A stretch of 64,000 nt of DNA from Aporhodopirellula rubra (GCF_014192335.1 NZ_JACHXU010000026.1:62001-126000); one strand, 5' to 3'; positions 44,436 through 53,552 are shown, numbered from the stretch's first letter. Numbers and translations: made by a program. The notes: generated from the sequence alone by a model not told the origin.

Positions 44436-45500
44436 ATGAAAAACGCTTTTGTGATTTGCGCGACACTGTTCGCGTTTGTCGTGGTTCCTGTCTACTCCGT
44501 TGCCCCTGCCCAGGCAGTGGATGTTCCGACGGACGTCGTCGATTACCAGTCGATGGCCTTTTACCCGGAGAGATGGAATCAGCAAAACGTCTCAGGTGAA
44601 ATGTATCCCTGGCACGGTAAAGAAGTTGTTTTGTTAACGCCGCAGCAAAACCACGCACCGGAGACGATGGAAACATTTCTCGGTCATCTCGATCGAGGTT
44701 GGGCGTTCTATCACGAGATCACCGGCACGCAGCCTCGAGCGTACAAGATGTACGCGGGCAAGCCGACGATCGCGGCGGTTCCGAACGCGAGTCTGACGTG
44801 TGGATTGGGTTGTGGAATGGTGGGAGGGACAGGAATCGAGGTCGGGAAGTTTCCCTCGGATTGGAAAGAAGTGCAGGCCAATGCTCAGGCGATGCCGCAC
44901 TACTACTTCTACGAAATGGGACGTAACTACTACGTTTTTGGCAAGAAGCATGATTGCTTTGTTACCGGCTACGCGGTCTTCATGAGTTATTGCTGCATGG
45001 ACGAGTTGAAATTGATCGACAACGACCGTTCAACTCGCCGGGCCATTGAAAATGCGATCGATGCCTACAGTCAATCCGACCTCGACTTCATCACCGCGAT
45101 GACGCATTCTGGATCGTTGAGTGAGAAACAAGCTCGCATTCGTCCGTATGATGGACCGTGCGATCAACCCGTGATGTATGCCTCGGCGATGTTGCGTTTG
45201 AGGCGAGACTTTGGGGGTGATGGATTCGTGAAACGGTTTTACCACACGCTTCACCAGATGCCCGAGTATGGCGAGAACGAACGCGGAAACAAGCCGACCA
45301 ATGCAAAACGCCAATCCGTGACCTGGATGTTGGCGGCGTGCCGTGCTGCGAAACAGGATCTATCGCCACTGTTCGTCGATCAATGGCGACTCCCGATCAG
45401 TAACGAGGCTCGTGAGATCGTCAAACAAACCGATTGGACGAAAGAATCCGACGATGACGCTGAATTGGCTGAGCAAGTCTTGCGAGCCACCGGCTTGTAG
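44436..45500 (+). CDS. Exported metallopeptidase-like protein lacking the zinc motif
   Basis: A 354-residue protein with a signal peptide (about 1-27, ending AQA). The segment HYYFYEMGRNYYVF at 155-168, followed by the GYAVFMSY stretch at 178-185, recalls gluzincin or M60-type peptidases around their HExxH helix and downstream Glu. Here the two zinc-binding His are replaced (Y159 and R163), so zinc hydrolysis is unlikely. C122 and C126 occur in a TCGLGCGMVGG loop. The rest of the protein has no recognised domain. It may have become a binding or structural protein; this is inference. Confidence 0.7.
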   Translation: MKNAFVICATLFAFVVVPVYSVAPAQAVDVPTDVVDYQSMAFYPERWNQQNVSGEMYPWHGKEVVLLTPQQNHAPETMETFLGHLDRGWAFYHEITGTQPRAYKMYAGKPTIAAVPNASLTCGLGCGMVGGTGIEVGKFPSDWKEVQANAQAMPHYYFYEMGRNYYVFGKKHDCFVTGYAVFMSYCCMDELKLIDNDRSTRRAIENAIDAYSQSDLDFITAMTHSGSLSEKQARIRPYDGPCDQPVMYASAMLRLRRDFGGDGFVKRFYHTLHQMPEYGENERGNKPTNAKRQSVTWMLAACRAAKQDLSPLFVDQWRLPISNEAREIVKQTDWTKESDDDAELAEQVLRATGL

Positions 45501-45562
45501 GAGCTAGCAGGACGATGCTTCGGTTGAATAATTGATCGGATTGGCGACGCGATCGCATTGCA

Positions 45563-46354
45563 TCAAATACGCGGTTGCCAGATTTCTCCGATCCCACCAA
45601 TCGTTCGGTCGCCTCGACTGACGCACCAGGGGTTTTCTCCTAAGTCGTGCTCGCGTTTCTTGCGGTCGAGTAGGGGAACGTCGTGTTTCAGTTCGGCGCG
45701 GCCGAGGAGAATCTGTTCGAAAGGGCTTTCGAGCGTGACGGGGAGGCTAAAGCGGGATGGCGGTAGTTGCGCCGGAGTTCCCAGGATGACCGTGCCCCGG
45801 CGCATCCCGTACGCCAAGTGGTTGCCGACCGTGCCGCCGACAAAAATCGTTCCGGCGACCTGCCAAGCGGCGAGTGAGTCGCCCGCCTCGCCCGCAATTC
45901 GTATTTCTCCCCGACGCATTCGGTGACCTGCGAATCGACCGGCGCTGCCGGACACCGCGATTATCCCGCCGTTCATACCGATGTTTCGTGCACCGCTGGG
46001 GCCGCCAAGTTGGTCTCCGGCGTTGCCGTTGATCATGATCTTGCCGCCCGTCATGCAGGTACCGCAATTGTCGCCAATGTCACCTTCCACACGGATTATG
46101 CCGAAACAGTGTTGATGTCCGAGTCGTTGAATCGATTTGCAATCGCCTCGCAAGATGAGGCTCGGTGTTTCGTGGTCGATTGAACGGCAATCGACGTCGA
46201 ACAGATCTCCGAGTTCGAAGTCGTAGATCGCCGATCGTACGGAAAGCTTCGCAATTTCGTTGGCAGAATTTTCGATTAGCTGATCGAGTTTGAGATCCGA
46301 GACATCGACCGGTTCGATTTGGAGGCTTCGTACTGTTAGTGTGATCTCTTTCAT
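45563..46354 (-). CDS. fhcC: Formylmethanofuran dehydrogenase subunit C homologue (Fhc complex)
   Basis: A 263-residue subunit of the bacterial formyltransferase/hydrolase complex. The middle of the protein is a run of glycine-spaced repeats (GDCKSIQRLGHQHCFGIIRVEGDIGDNCG..., GAGTRIGRMN-like units) that form a right-handed beta-helix, as in FmdC/FwdC and the C-terminus of GltB. It helps oxidise formyl-tetrahydromethanopterin to formate in C1 metabolism. Its ATG overlaps the fhcD stop by four bases, and it is the last gene of the fhcA-fhcD-fhcC operon. The family is recognisable by the repeats and the context. Confidence 0.92.
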   Translation of the reverse strand: MKEITLTVRSLQIEPVDVSDLKLDQLIENSANEIAKLSVRSAIYDFELGDLFDVDCRSIDHETPSLILRGDCKSIQRLGHQHCFGIIRVEGDIGDNCGTCMTGGKIMINGNAGDQLGGPSGARNIGMNGGIIAVSGSAGRFAGHRMRRGEIRIAGEAGDSLAAWQVAGTIFVGGTVGNHLAYGMRRGTVILGTPAQLPPSRFSLPVTLESPFEQILLGRAELKHDVPLLDRKKREHDLGENPWCVSRGDRTIGGIGEIWQPRI

Positions 46355-47358
46355 GAGGGACGCTCCGTCATGATCTTGTCGAGATGGAAGTGGTGCCGGC
46401 CGAGCTTGCCACCGTAGTTACCCGCTGTGACCCCCACCAAACCTGCCTCGCCGACGCTTTCGCACGCAGCGTTGATTCCGGCTCGTATCGCATCGGATAT
46501 CTGCTCAAAATTCGCGCCGTCGAGGACGACTTCGAGGACCGCGGAAGCAGCGGCAGGTAATTCCGAATTGGTCATTTTTCGAAGGCTAGGACAAAACGCT
46601 TCGTTCGTTGACGCGAACAAGGCAGCGTATTGAGACCCAACCTTGGAACCGCTTCGCGTTGCCCCACCGGGAAAAGGTGTGATCACGCCGGGCATCGGTT
46701 TGATCGCGTCGATCGCGGCGCGGCAGGCTTTCGATACCGATTGCATCGATCGCCCTAGCAGGATGAAGTTACCTCCGCCGATTGCTTCGGTACGACCGAC
46801 GTCATGTTGGCAAACGAATTCGCCGTCCATGACAGGAACTCGCCAATATCGAATCGTTTCGCAGTGGCCGTCGGCTCGTTCATGTTGGACTTGTTTGCTG
46901 ATCTGAAACCCGTCCCCGAAGTACCGAAGGGTTTTGCCGAGAGGGACGCGGTTGGGGTAGACATTACGATCCCCTTCAAGGCCTGCGTAGAGTGCCGTCG
47001 TTGGGCAGGTCAATACGCATTGGCCGGCCCGTCGCGGGATCTGCTTTTCGAGTTCTTTGCCAGACACCGCAAAGGCGAGGATGGCGACACCCGGGCGGCC
47101 GTCAGGGGTTTCTTTAGCGGAGAGTTCGCGTTCGACGGCAATTTCGACACCGCACGCGATCACGCTGGTCCCAAAGCCAACCATCGCTGCGGCGGCGTGA
47201 TGGCACCACTGCCGATCGGCGGCCGTTAATACCAGTCGCGTCATCTTCATGTCGAACGCCTCGGCAAAGGTCGCTTGGATTGGCACCCCGTCAATTCGCA
47301 GCGGCGCGTGCTCGATCCAGTGGTTTGCGTTGTCGTGTTCGGCTCCCTCGTCGATCAT
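46351..47358 (-). CDS. fhcD: Formylmethanofuran:tetrahydromethanopterin formyltransferase (Ftr/FhcD)
   Basis: A 335-residue cytoplasmic formyltransferase that moves the formyl group between tetrahydromethanopterin and methanofuran. The layout matches Ftr: IQATFAEAFDMKMTRLVLTA near 30-47, FGTSVIACGVE, RYFGDGFQISK, GGGNFILLGRSM, and the end SVGEAGLVGVTAGNYGGKLG near 310-330. Length is longer than archaeal Ftr by a short N-terminal extension. It overlaps fhcA by four bases upstream and fhcC by four bases downstream, so all three are translated together. Confidence 0.94.
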   Translation of the reverse strand: MIDEGAEHDNANHWIEHAPLRIDGVPIQATFAEAFDMKMTRLVLTAADRQWCHHAAAAMVGFGTSVIACGVEIAVERELSAKETPDGRPGVAILAFAVSGKELEKQIPRRAGQCVLTCPTTALYAGLEGDRNVYPNRVPLGKTLRYFGDGFQISKQVQHERADGHCETIRYWRVPVMDGEFVCQHDVGRTEAIGGGNFILLGRSMQSVSKACRAAIDAIKPMPGVITPFPGGATRSGSKVGSQYAALFASTNEAFCPSLRKMTNSELPAAASAVLEVVLDGANFEQISDAIRAGINAACESVGEAGLVGVTAGNYGGKLGRHHFHLDKIMTERPS

Positions 47359-49070
47359 GCAGAGGCCCCTTCACTTGTAGAACGCAATCCGGCCGATTGC
47401 AGTCGGCTGCCGAGAACCTCTTCCATTTCGTTTTCGTTAATCCACAGACGGTCCAACGCGAACGTTCCGTTTTTGGCATAGCGAGACCGAAAATCCGCGA
47501 TCTGATTGGATTCGAACTCAATCGTCGTGTTTTGCAAATCGGCAGCGAGCGTTCGGTCGATCGAACGAATGCTGTTGACGTTGCCCCCTTTTTGACGAAT
47601 CAATTTGCCCGCTTTGAAAACCATTTCGGGTATTCGAAACATGTTTTCAATATTGTTTTGAGTTCGGTAAACCACGACGTCTGCGATCTTTCCAGGGGCG
47701 AGCGTGCCTCGGTCGCTGAGTCCGAGGATATTCGCCGGTGCGGTGCGAGTCATCGTTGCGATGTCATCGAGTGTGTATTCTCGCTCGATTCCCTTGAGCG
47801 AACTCGAGGCGGCCGCGTCTGAGTTGATTTCCGCCAACGCGGTTTCTCGTAGGCTTCGATCCGCGAGCAGCGCGAGCAGATGAGGGTACGCGGTAAAAGG
47901 GCCACCGTTGGGATGATCGGTGGTTAGAAACACACGTGACGGGTCGTCAACCATCAAGAACAACTCAAGCCCGATTGCCCATTGCAATGAATGGACGAAT
48001 TGACGGCGACGGTATCGAAACGGCACCACTCCGCAACCGGCTTCGCACTCGATATCCACCAGCACCGACTTGCGAGGTGTTGCGTGTTTGATGTTTTGAT
48101 ACTGATGCATCGCATCGGCACTGATCGTGACCGTTTGACCGAATTGAATTTGCCCAACGTCGATGGTGACGTTTGAGTGTTTTCGCATGGCGTCGACTAG
48201 CTGCGAGGCGGCAGACGAAAACTTGTACGGACCATCGGTGCCATAGCAATGGAACTGTGCATGCGTCAGATGGATCGGGTATCCGTCTGCGGCTTCGATG
48301 GTGGCGAGCGTGGAGGCGATGTTGCCGGGGACGCCAAGGTTGCTGCAATGGATGTGGAGTGGGTGAGCTAAACCGATTTCGTAAACGGCTCGACTGAGTA
48401 CACGGATAATTTGACCTGGGGTCACGCCGTTTTTTGGATGCGGAGTGTCGACATCGAAGGACCTGGTGTTGAACTTAAATGCATTGATGCCTCCTGGGTT
48501 AACGACTTTGACCGCGATGCAGCGGGTTGCCATGACCATCCACGCGACATAGGCGTTGATGATTCGTTGATCGGCGTTCTCCGCAATCAATTGCAACAGC
48601 ACGTCGTCATTGCCCAACAGGCAGTAGCCACCAGTGTCGATTCCGCGAACGTCAGCCATTTCAGCGTGCGCTGATCGTGCGTTGCAGGGGATCATCGCCG
48701 GTTCGAGGCACGTCGTGTAACCCATGTCAAGATATCGTGACGCGGTTGTCGCGGCCGCGGGCAAGAATTGAGACAACGCGGGCGATGATGCGCCTTCGGG
48801 ACGAGCTTCTCGCCAGGGTGGCATTTGGTCCTGCAGCAACATTCGCGCGAGTGTGACTTTGCCGCCACCGATGTGCGTGTGCAGATCGATCCCGCCCGCC
48901 ATCGTGACGCACCCGGTGGCGTCGATATCCAAATCGGGCTTTGTGGGGGTCGCGGGCGGATTCGCAATCGTCTCGTCCCGAAACCATAGATCACTGGCTT
49001 CGCGTGACGCACTCGGACCGTCTGCCAGCTTGGGATCGATCAAGCGACTGCCACGGATACGGGTCAGCAT
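47355..49070 (-). CDS. fhcA: Formylmethanofuran dehydrogenase subunit A homologue (FhcA)
   Basis: A 571-residue amidohydrolase-fold subunit, the hydrolase of the Fhc complex that releases formate from formylmethanofuran. The metal motif H64-x-H66 lies in GIDLHTHIGGGKV. HIHCSNLGVPGNI, THAQFHCYG and the late FLTTDHPNGGPF carry further metal ligands. The C-terminal TRTAPANILGLSDRGTLAPGKIADVVVY is the small beta domain of amidohydrolases. It is the first gene of the operon. A fourth subunit, FhcB, is not encoded in the window. Confidence 0.94.
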   Translation of the reverse strand: MLTRIRGSRLIDPKLADGPSASREASDLWFRDETIANPPATPTKPDLDIDATGCVTMAGGIDLHTHIGGGKVTLARMLLQDQMPPWREARPEGASSPALSQFLPAAATTASRYLDMGYTTCLEPAMIPCNARSAHAEMADVRGIDTGGYCLLGNDDVLLQLIAENADQRIINAYVAWMVMATRCIAVKVVNPGGINAFKFNTRSFDVDTPHPKNGVTPGQIIRVLSRAVYEIGLAHPLHIHCSNLGVPGNIASTLATIEAADGYPIHLTHAQFHCYGTDGPYKFSSAASQLVDAMRKHSNVTIDVGQIQFGQTVTISADAMHQYQNIKHATPRKSVLVDIECEAGCGVVPFRYRRRQFVHSLQWAIGLELFLMVDDPSRVFLTTDHPNGGPFTAYPHLLALLADRSLRETALAEINSDAAASSSLKGIEREYTLDDIATMTRTAPANILGLSDRGTLAPGKIADVVVYRTQNNIENMFRIPEMVFKAGKLIRQKGGNVNSIRSIDRTLAADLQNTTIEFESNQIADFRSRYAKNGTFALDRLWINENEMEEVLGSRLQSAGLRSTSEGASA

Positions 49071-49116
49071 GGGCCTAAGGGGTGAAGGTGGGAGCTGTGG
49101 TCGCGAAATATTGGAT

Positions 49117-49138
49117 TTGTGTTGCGATTATCACACAA
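49117..49138. promoter_or_regulatory. Inverted repeat upstream of fhcA, operator candidate
   Basis: TTGTGT at 49117-49122 and ACACAA at 49133-49138 form perfect six-base arms with a 10-base spacer. It lies 47 bp before the fhcA ATG, in the gap between fhcA and the divergent glmM gene. The spacer differs from the CRP consensus. The protein that might bind is not known. Confidence 0.3.
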
Positions 49139-49301
49139 TCTTACCGGGATCAGTAGGCCACCGTGGATTGACGTCGTATTGTTCGAGGGAACGACCTGCC
49201 ACTCATTTTCCCGTTGAGTTTGAGTGATTAGGGTAGTGCGGCGAGACCTCTCGAAGAGCGATCGACAGTACTTCCAATGTTGCCCTTTAATTACGATTTT
49301 C

Positions 49302-50648
49302 ATGAGCAAATTGATCATCAGCGTCAGCGGACTCCGCGGCGTCGTCGGAGAAACGTTGACACCGGACGTCGCGTGTCGCTTTGTCGCCAGTTTTGCTGCA
49401 TCGGTTCCACCGGGCCCGATTGTTGTTGGGCGTGACGGACGCACCACGGGGCCAATGCTCGGCGCCGCAATCATGGCAGCCTTGAATGCATGTGGACGTG
49501 ATGTGATCGATGCGGGCGTCGCCGCGACCCCAACGATCGGCGTCATGGTACGTGAACGTTCGGCCGCGGGGGCGGTGCAGATTTCGGCCAGTCACAACCC
49601 GCCGCCCTACAACGGGATCAAGCTGTTCGGTGCGAGTGGACGCGTACTCGACGCCGAATCAGGGGCAAAAATTCGTGACGGATATCTCAACGGTACGGCC
49701 GCATGGTGCGCGTTCGATGCGATCGGTTCGACGAGTCGCGATGCCGACCCCCACGCAGGGCACCTCGAAAAAGTCCTTGCGACCATCGACGTTGATCTCG
49801 TTCGAAAGAAAGCATTTCATGTGCTGATTGACAGCAATCACGGCGCCGGAGGCATTCTTGGGAAACGGCTTCTCGATTCGCTCGGATGCGTGGTGGAAGC
49901 CGTTGGTGATGAGCCGACCGGTTTATTCGCACACGTTCCTGAACCGACCGCCGACAACCTCACTGAGATCGCCTCACGCGTTGCCGGAAGCGAATGTGCG
50001 ATCGGTTTTTGCCAAGACCCCGATGCGGATCGATTGGCGTTGATCGATGAGAACGGTCGCTATATCGGAGAAGAGGCAACGCTCGCGTTGTGTGTGACTC
50101 GCGCGATGATGGTCGGTCGCACCAGCGGACCGATTGTGATCAACGGGGCCACCAGTTCGATGAGCGGGCTAGTTGCCGCGCAGCACGGCGTCAAAACCTT
50201 ACGAAGCGCTGTTGGCGAAGCAAACGTCGCGGACATGATGATTGCTAACGAAGCTTCGTACGGAGGTGAAGGTAACGGAGGGCCAATCGATCCAACCGTC
50301 GGGTACGTTCGTGACAGTTTCGTCGGCATGGCTCAGGTGCTTGACTTGATGGCTCGAACCGGAAAACCGCTCAGTCAGCTCGCCGATGAATTGCCTCAAC
50401 TGGCGATTCATAAGGACAAAGCGGAAATTTCGGTTGAGCAGTTACCTGCAATCTTTGAAAGGTTGCAAGAACACTTTCGTGATGCCGAGGCACAAACCGG
50501 TGACGGCCTGCGGTTGCAATGGGACGACAGTTGGTTGCTCGTTCGGGGCAGTAATACCGAACCGATTGTGCGAATGATCGCAGAAGCCGAGACGGTGGCG
50601 AAAGCAAAATCGTTGTGTGACACTGCCGCAGGATTGTTGAATCCATGA
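49302..50648 (+). CDS. glmM: Phosphoglucosamine mutase (alpha-D-phosphohexomutase family)
   Basis: A 448-residue enzyme that would convert glucosamine 6-phosphate to glucosamine 1-phosphate for UDP-GlcNAc. The active-site phosphoserine is in QISASHNPPPYNG, the metal loop is DPDADRLALIDE, the sugar loop is NEASYGGEGNGG, and the phosphate-binding loop is LLVRGSNTEPIVRM. Within the family, GlmM is favoured over PgcA or ManB by SGLRGVVGE near the start, but this is a by-eye choice. The ATG at 49302 is preferred over an upstream frame. Confidence 0.88.
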   Translation: MSKLIISVSGLRGVVGETLTPDVACRFVASFAASVPPGPIVVGRDGRTTGPMLGAAIMAALNACGRDVIDAGVAATPTIGVMVRERSAAGAVQISASHNPPPYNGIKLFGASGRVLDAESGAKIRDGYLNGTAAWCAFDAIGSTSRDADPHAGHLEKVLATIDVDLVRKKAFHVLIDSNHGAGGILGKRLLDSLGCVVEAVGDEPTGLFAHVPEPTADNLTEIASRVAGSECAIGFCQDPDADRLALIDENGRYIGEEATLALCVTRAMMVGRTSGPIVINGATSSMSGLVAAQHGVKTLRSAVGEANVADMMIANEASYGGEGNGGPIDPTVGYVRDSFVGMAQVLDLMARTGKPLSQLADELPQLAIHKDKAEISVEQLPAIFERLQEHFRDAEAQTGDGLRLQWDDSWLLVRGSNTEPIVRMIAEAETVAKAKSLCDTAAGLLNP

Positions 50649-50683
50649 TCGGCACCATGTGAAGTGCTAGGTAGATGAGTGCG

Positions 50684-50713
50684 GAATCGACGTCGCCTGC
50701 CGACGTCCGATTC
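50684..50713. terminator. Hairpin between convergent genes
   Basis: GAATCGACGTCG at 50684-50695 pairs with CGACGTCCGATTC at 50701-50713 with one bulged base and a five-base loop. It lies between glmM and the leftward DUF2314 gene, touching the latter's stop. A bidirectional terminator is likely. Confidence 0.65.
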
Positions 50714-52009
50714 TCATTGCTCGTTTGTTTGCTGAGCCTCTTGGATCTGCCGGATCGCTTCGAGGCTGAATAGACCGACCGGTTCATCGTCCTTTTCATA
50801 ACACCAATCGCAAACATCTTCGATGGGAAACTCGACTTGGCTGCCGAGTTTTAGATCGCCGAGTGCGACTGGATCGTTGGCGAGATGACCGTGAACGAAT
50901 TTGGGTTCCAGTCCGATCACGTCCACCCAAATGAACTCGGTCGAGTCGCCAGCAGTGATCTTTGCCTTGACGACAAAACTTGGTCCATCGTCGGCCTTGT
51001 CATGACTGGCTCGTTGCTGAAAAGCGTCGGCAAATTCCGGCCATCGTTGTTGAGCGGTCGCGATTGCTGCCCGCATCTCTGGAGCGTCGTCTGCGATGGG
51101 AATAACGGGAGCATTGTCTGGAAGAGAAAGCTCTTCGTATGCGCCGGGCGTGAGGAGGCGGGCGACGACATCGTCCGACCAAACATTGAGGTCCAACGAT
51201 TCGGGACGAACCACCGCTAGGGTATCTTCATCGGCGAGAGCGGTCAGCAATTTCGCAACGAGCAGGTAGGCTTCGTTCAAGTCCGGTTCCTCATCTCCGG
51301 GCGTGAGCATGTCGACCGAGAGCCAAGCGGTGTGTTCTTCAACGGCGTTGCGGAGTCTGAGTTCGCCAATTGCCTCAACGACTTCGTCTTTGTTGTCCCA
51401 GTATGGCACGTCGAAATTGTGAACCAAGAACATTCCCGCAGGGGCTTTGATAACGAACATTGGACTCTCGCCGACGACAAATCCGTCGCCGTCATCTGCA
51501 TCGTCATCGCTTTGGGCGTCACTGTTTGAGTAATCCCCGCCCCATGCTGATTCGACTACTTTGGTCAGAATCATGTTTTCGAGATATTTCGGTTGGCGTT
51601 GCAACAGCACCAACGAAATCATCGGTTTGTCCTCTTCTCCGTCACCGTTTTCGTCATCGATGTCTTCAGAGTCGATGCCATCTCGCGTCCGCTGCAGCCC
51701 ACGCCAGCATTCATATCCCAATTGCGCGAATGCGAGACTGTAGATCAGATATCTCAATTGGAAGTAGGTAGCTGCTCTGGTGAGGTGTAGTACCGTTAAC
51801 AGTCCAAAAACGCTTAAACCGATCCATAAACCGGCAGTAATTTCCTGCCAAATCAATAGCCCTGTTGCAAGTAGAATAGCACCCATCACAAAGATCACCG
51901 GATTCGGCCAACCCGCCACCGCTGCGATGATGAGCAGGAGGCCGATTGTCGCGGCCCAAAATGCGGTGGACGTGGTGCCAAAACGTGGGCGTTTGAAAAT
52001 CGGTTTCAA
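50714..52009 (-). CDS. Membrane protein with C-terminal DUF2314 domain
   Basis: A 431-residue protein. About three or four hydrophobic segments occupy the first 100 residues (AFWAATIGLLLIIAAVAG; VIFVMGAILLATGLLIW; GLWIGLSVFGLLTVLHL). An acidic linker follows, including DIDDENGDGEED. The C-terminal 110 residues (AAIATAQQRWPEFADAFQQ...FVVKAKITAG...EFIWVDVIGLEP...GHLAND...VEFPIEDVCDWCY) match DUF2314, a small domain of unknown function. The middle part has no recognised domain. The frame begins at a TTG at 52009; a later start is possible. Confidence 0.78.
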   Translation of the reverse strand: MKPIFKRPRFGTTSTAFWAATIGLLLIIAAVAGWPNPVIFVMGAILLATGLLIWQEITAGLWIGLSVFGLLTVLHLTRAATYFQLRYLIYSLAFAQLGYECWRGLQRTRDGIDSEDIDDENGDGEEDKPMISLVLLQRQPKYLENMILTKVVESAWGGDYSNSDAQSDDDADDGDGFVVGESPMFVIKAPAGMFLVHNFDVPYWDNKDEVVEAIGELRLRNAVEEHTAWLSVDMLTPGDEEPDLNEAYLLVAKLLTALADEDTLAVVRPESLDLNVWSDDVVARLLTPGAYEELSLPDNAPVIPIADDAPEMRAAIATAQQRWPEFADAFQQRASHDKADDGPSFVVKAKITAGDSTEFIWVDVIGLEPKFVHGHLANDPVALGDLKLGSQVEFPIEDVCDWCYEKDDEPVGLFSLEAIRQIQEAQQTNEQ

Positions 52010-52419
52010 TGGATCATGTCCAGGACAGGAGTCTTGAAAAACGCGAGGTATTAGACCATCGAGTGATGTTTGCGTATTTGTTAATCACCACCGAAGGTTA
52101 TCGTATTCGCGTCGCCGCGTGTGTGTCGTCCGCTCCACCAGGACGAGGCTTCTTTGGGGGTGTCTACCCGCAGAGGCAACCACATCGATAACTCAAGATG
52201 CCTATTACGGACTCAGAAGACCGTCCAACGCCGAGCGTTCTTTCGATCGCTCTGGGAACGAGCGTCGTTAGCACTCCGGTAAGTTCAGCAAGCAAGGATT
52301 TAGTGGCCAAGAAAGATGGTGTGAGGTGGCCTGGGATTTGGGGCCCACTGATATGTCGTCTAGGATTATGGCATAGCGCAACGCGTGCACACTGTCCGAG
52401 GGCACGCGTGCCCGATTAC
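52010..52419. other. Intergenic region, no confident gene
   Basis: About 410 bp between two leftward genes. A plus-strand frame runs from 52198 across the start of this stretch but has no protein-like features and overlaps fxsA. A hairpin follows fxsA at 52381-52409. No promoter was recognised. Confidence 0.4.
52381..52409 (-). terminator. Hairpin downstream of fxsA
   Basis: ACGCGTGC at 52381-52388 pairs with GCACGCGT at 52402-52409 across a 13-base loop, just after the fxsA stop in the leftward direction. No T-run follows, so termination is inferred from position only. Confidence 0.35.
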
Positions 52420-52929
52420 CTAATGAGGCTGGCTTTGTTTAGGGCCGAAGCTTGGGGAATCCACGGTGTATCGGTCGCCGTTGGATTGGGTATGCGGCGC
52501 GCCCGATGGTTCGAAGTCTCGCTCTAAATCGGGACCGGTTCTGGTGCCGAACCCCGAGGCGTGAACTTGAAATCTGCCGCCGTAACGGCGTCGCAGATGA
52601 CCACCTACGAATTGTCGTCCGAAGGGAGTCAGTAAGAGAAAGCCGAGCGAGTCGGTGATCAAACCGGGTGTCAGCAATAATGCTGCGGCAAATGCGATCA
52701 TCATGCCATCTTGGATCTCGCGTCCCGGCATGCGGCCTTCGGCAAGTGCGGTGCGAAACCTGGCGATCGCTGCAAGGCCTTCGCGGCGAGCCAGAATGGA
52801 GCCGATGATCCCAGTCACGATCACGATAGTGAGAGTCGTTAACCAACTCGTTGCATCCGCCATACGTAATAGCAGAATTAACTCAACGAATGGGATCAGA
52901 ATGAACGCAGCAAATAATCGAATCAACAT
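52420..52929 (-). CDS. fxsA: FxsA family membrane protein
   Basis: A 169-residue inner-membrane protein. The start MLIRLFAAFILIPFVELILLL, the LTIVIVTGIIGSILARREGL segment and the LTPGLITDSLGFLLLTPFGR segment are the FxsA signature, with about three membrane segments. FxsA relieves F-plasmid exclusion of phage T7 in E. coli; its normal role is unknown. The C-terminal 45 residues are polar and probably cytoplasmic. The ATG at 52929 is chosen because homology begins there; an upstream start would add eight residues. Confidence 0.9.
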   Translation of the reverse strand: MLIRLFAAFILIPFVELILLLRMADATSWLTTLTIVIVTGIIGSILARREGLAAIARFRTALAEGRMPGREIQDGMMIAFAAALLLTPGLITDSLGFLLLTPFGRQFVGGHLRRRYGGRFQVHASGFGTRTGPDLERDFEPSGAPHTQSNGDRYTVDSPSFGPKQSQPH

Positions 52930-53336
52930 TTTTACTTCCACCTTTGAACGCAACCGACTGCCACCTTGGCATCGAATGACCCAGAATCAGGCGATGCGGA
53001 TACTAGAAAGCGAATGCCGTTCCGAACTCGTTAAACGAGCTCGATTCGTTGTGAGGAAGCAGCGGGTTTCCATGGGATCCAAAGACGCAATCGCACCAAA
53101 CTGATACGCGAGTGGAAAATCGCGAGTCTGTCGCCAAGGAGCCCAATCCAGGAAGCTCGCAGAGAAACGTCGTGTGACGTGAGCGAAAGCAGATGCCTTC
53201 GAATTGGCGAAAGAAAAGACCGTCACTTCGAGCGGTCCAAACCGGTCTGAACACGGGAAAGAACCCGCTACGTGGCCGGCGAAGGTTTCGGTAGCGGGAG
53301 CAATCAGCGTCGACCGCACCGTCGTGTCTGTTGGAC
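52930..53336. other. Region without a confident gene
   Basis: About 400 bp. A leftward frame from 53421 to 52987 (144 residues) is open and has balanced composition, but it overlaps the better-supported small gene at 53337-53552 by 85 bp and shows no signal, domain or ribosome-binding site. A real small gene here cannot be excluded. Confidence 0.3.
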
Positions 53337-53552
53337 TTAGCGGCTGCGACGTTGTGTCGAGGATTTCGTCGCGAATCGGCTCAGGCGGCCTTCCATCACG
53401 AGGAGGTCTTTTTCGATCCACCCACCAAAATCGGCGGCGAATACTTCGTCATCGAAACGAATAGAGAGCGACTGCCAGTCAAGGGAAACGACCGCTTCCT
53501 GATAGCAATCGTTCCCTCCAGAGGGTGGTGTTGAATTAGAGGAGATAGCCAT
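53337..53552 (-). CDS. Small protein of 71 residues, unknown function
   Basis: A short frame from the ATG at 53552. It is supported by a good ribosome-binding site (GGGAG, about seven bases before the ATG) and by balanced composition with paired acidic and hydrophobic residues (VVSLDWQSLSIRFDDEVFAADFGGWIEKDLLVMEG). The C-terminus is basic (STQRRSR). No signal peptide or membrane segment is seen. I do not recognise the family. Confidence 0.5.
   Translation of the reverse strand: MAISSNSTPPSGGNDCYQEAVVSLDWQSLSIRFDDEVFAADFGGWIEKDLLVMEGRLSRFATKSSTQRRSR

Noticed and set aside
52987-53421. Leftward open frame of 144 codons
   Set aside because: It overlaps a better-supported small gene and has no start signal or domain. 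It remains possible but was not called.
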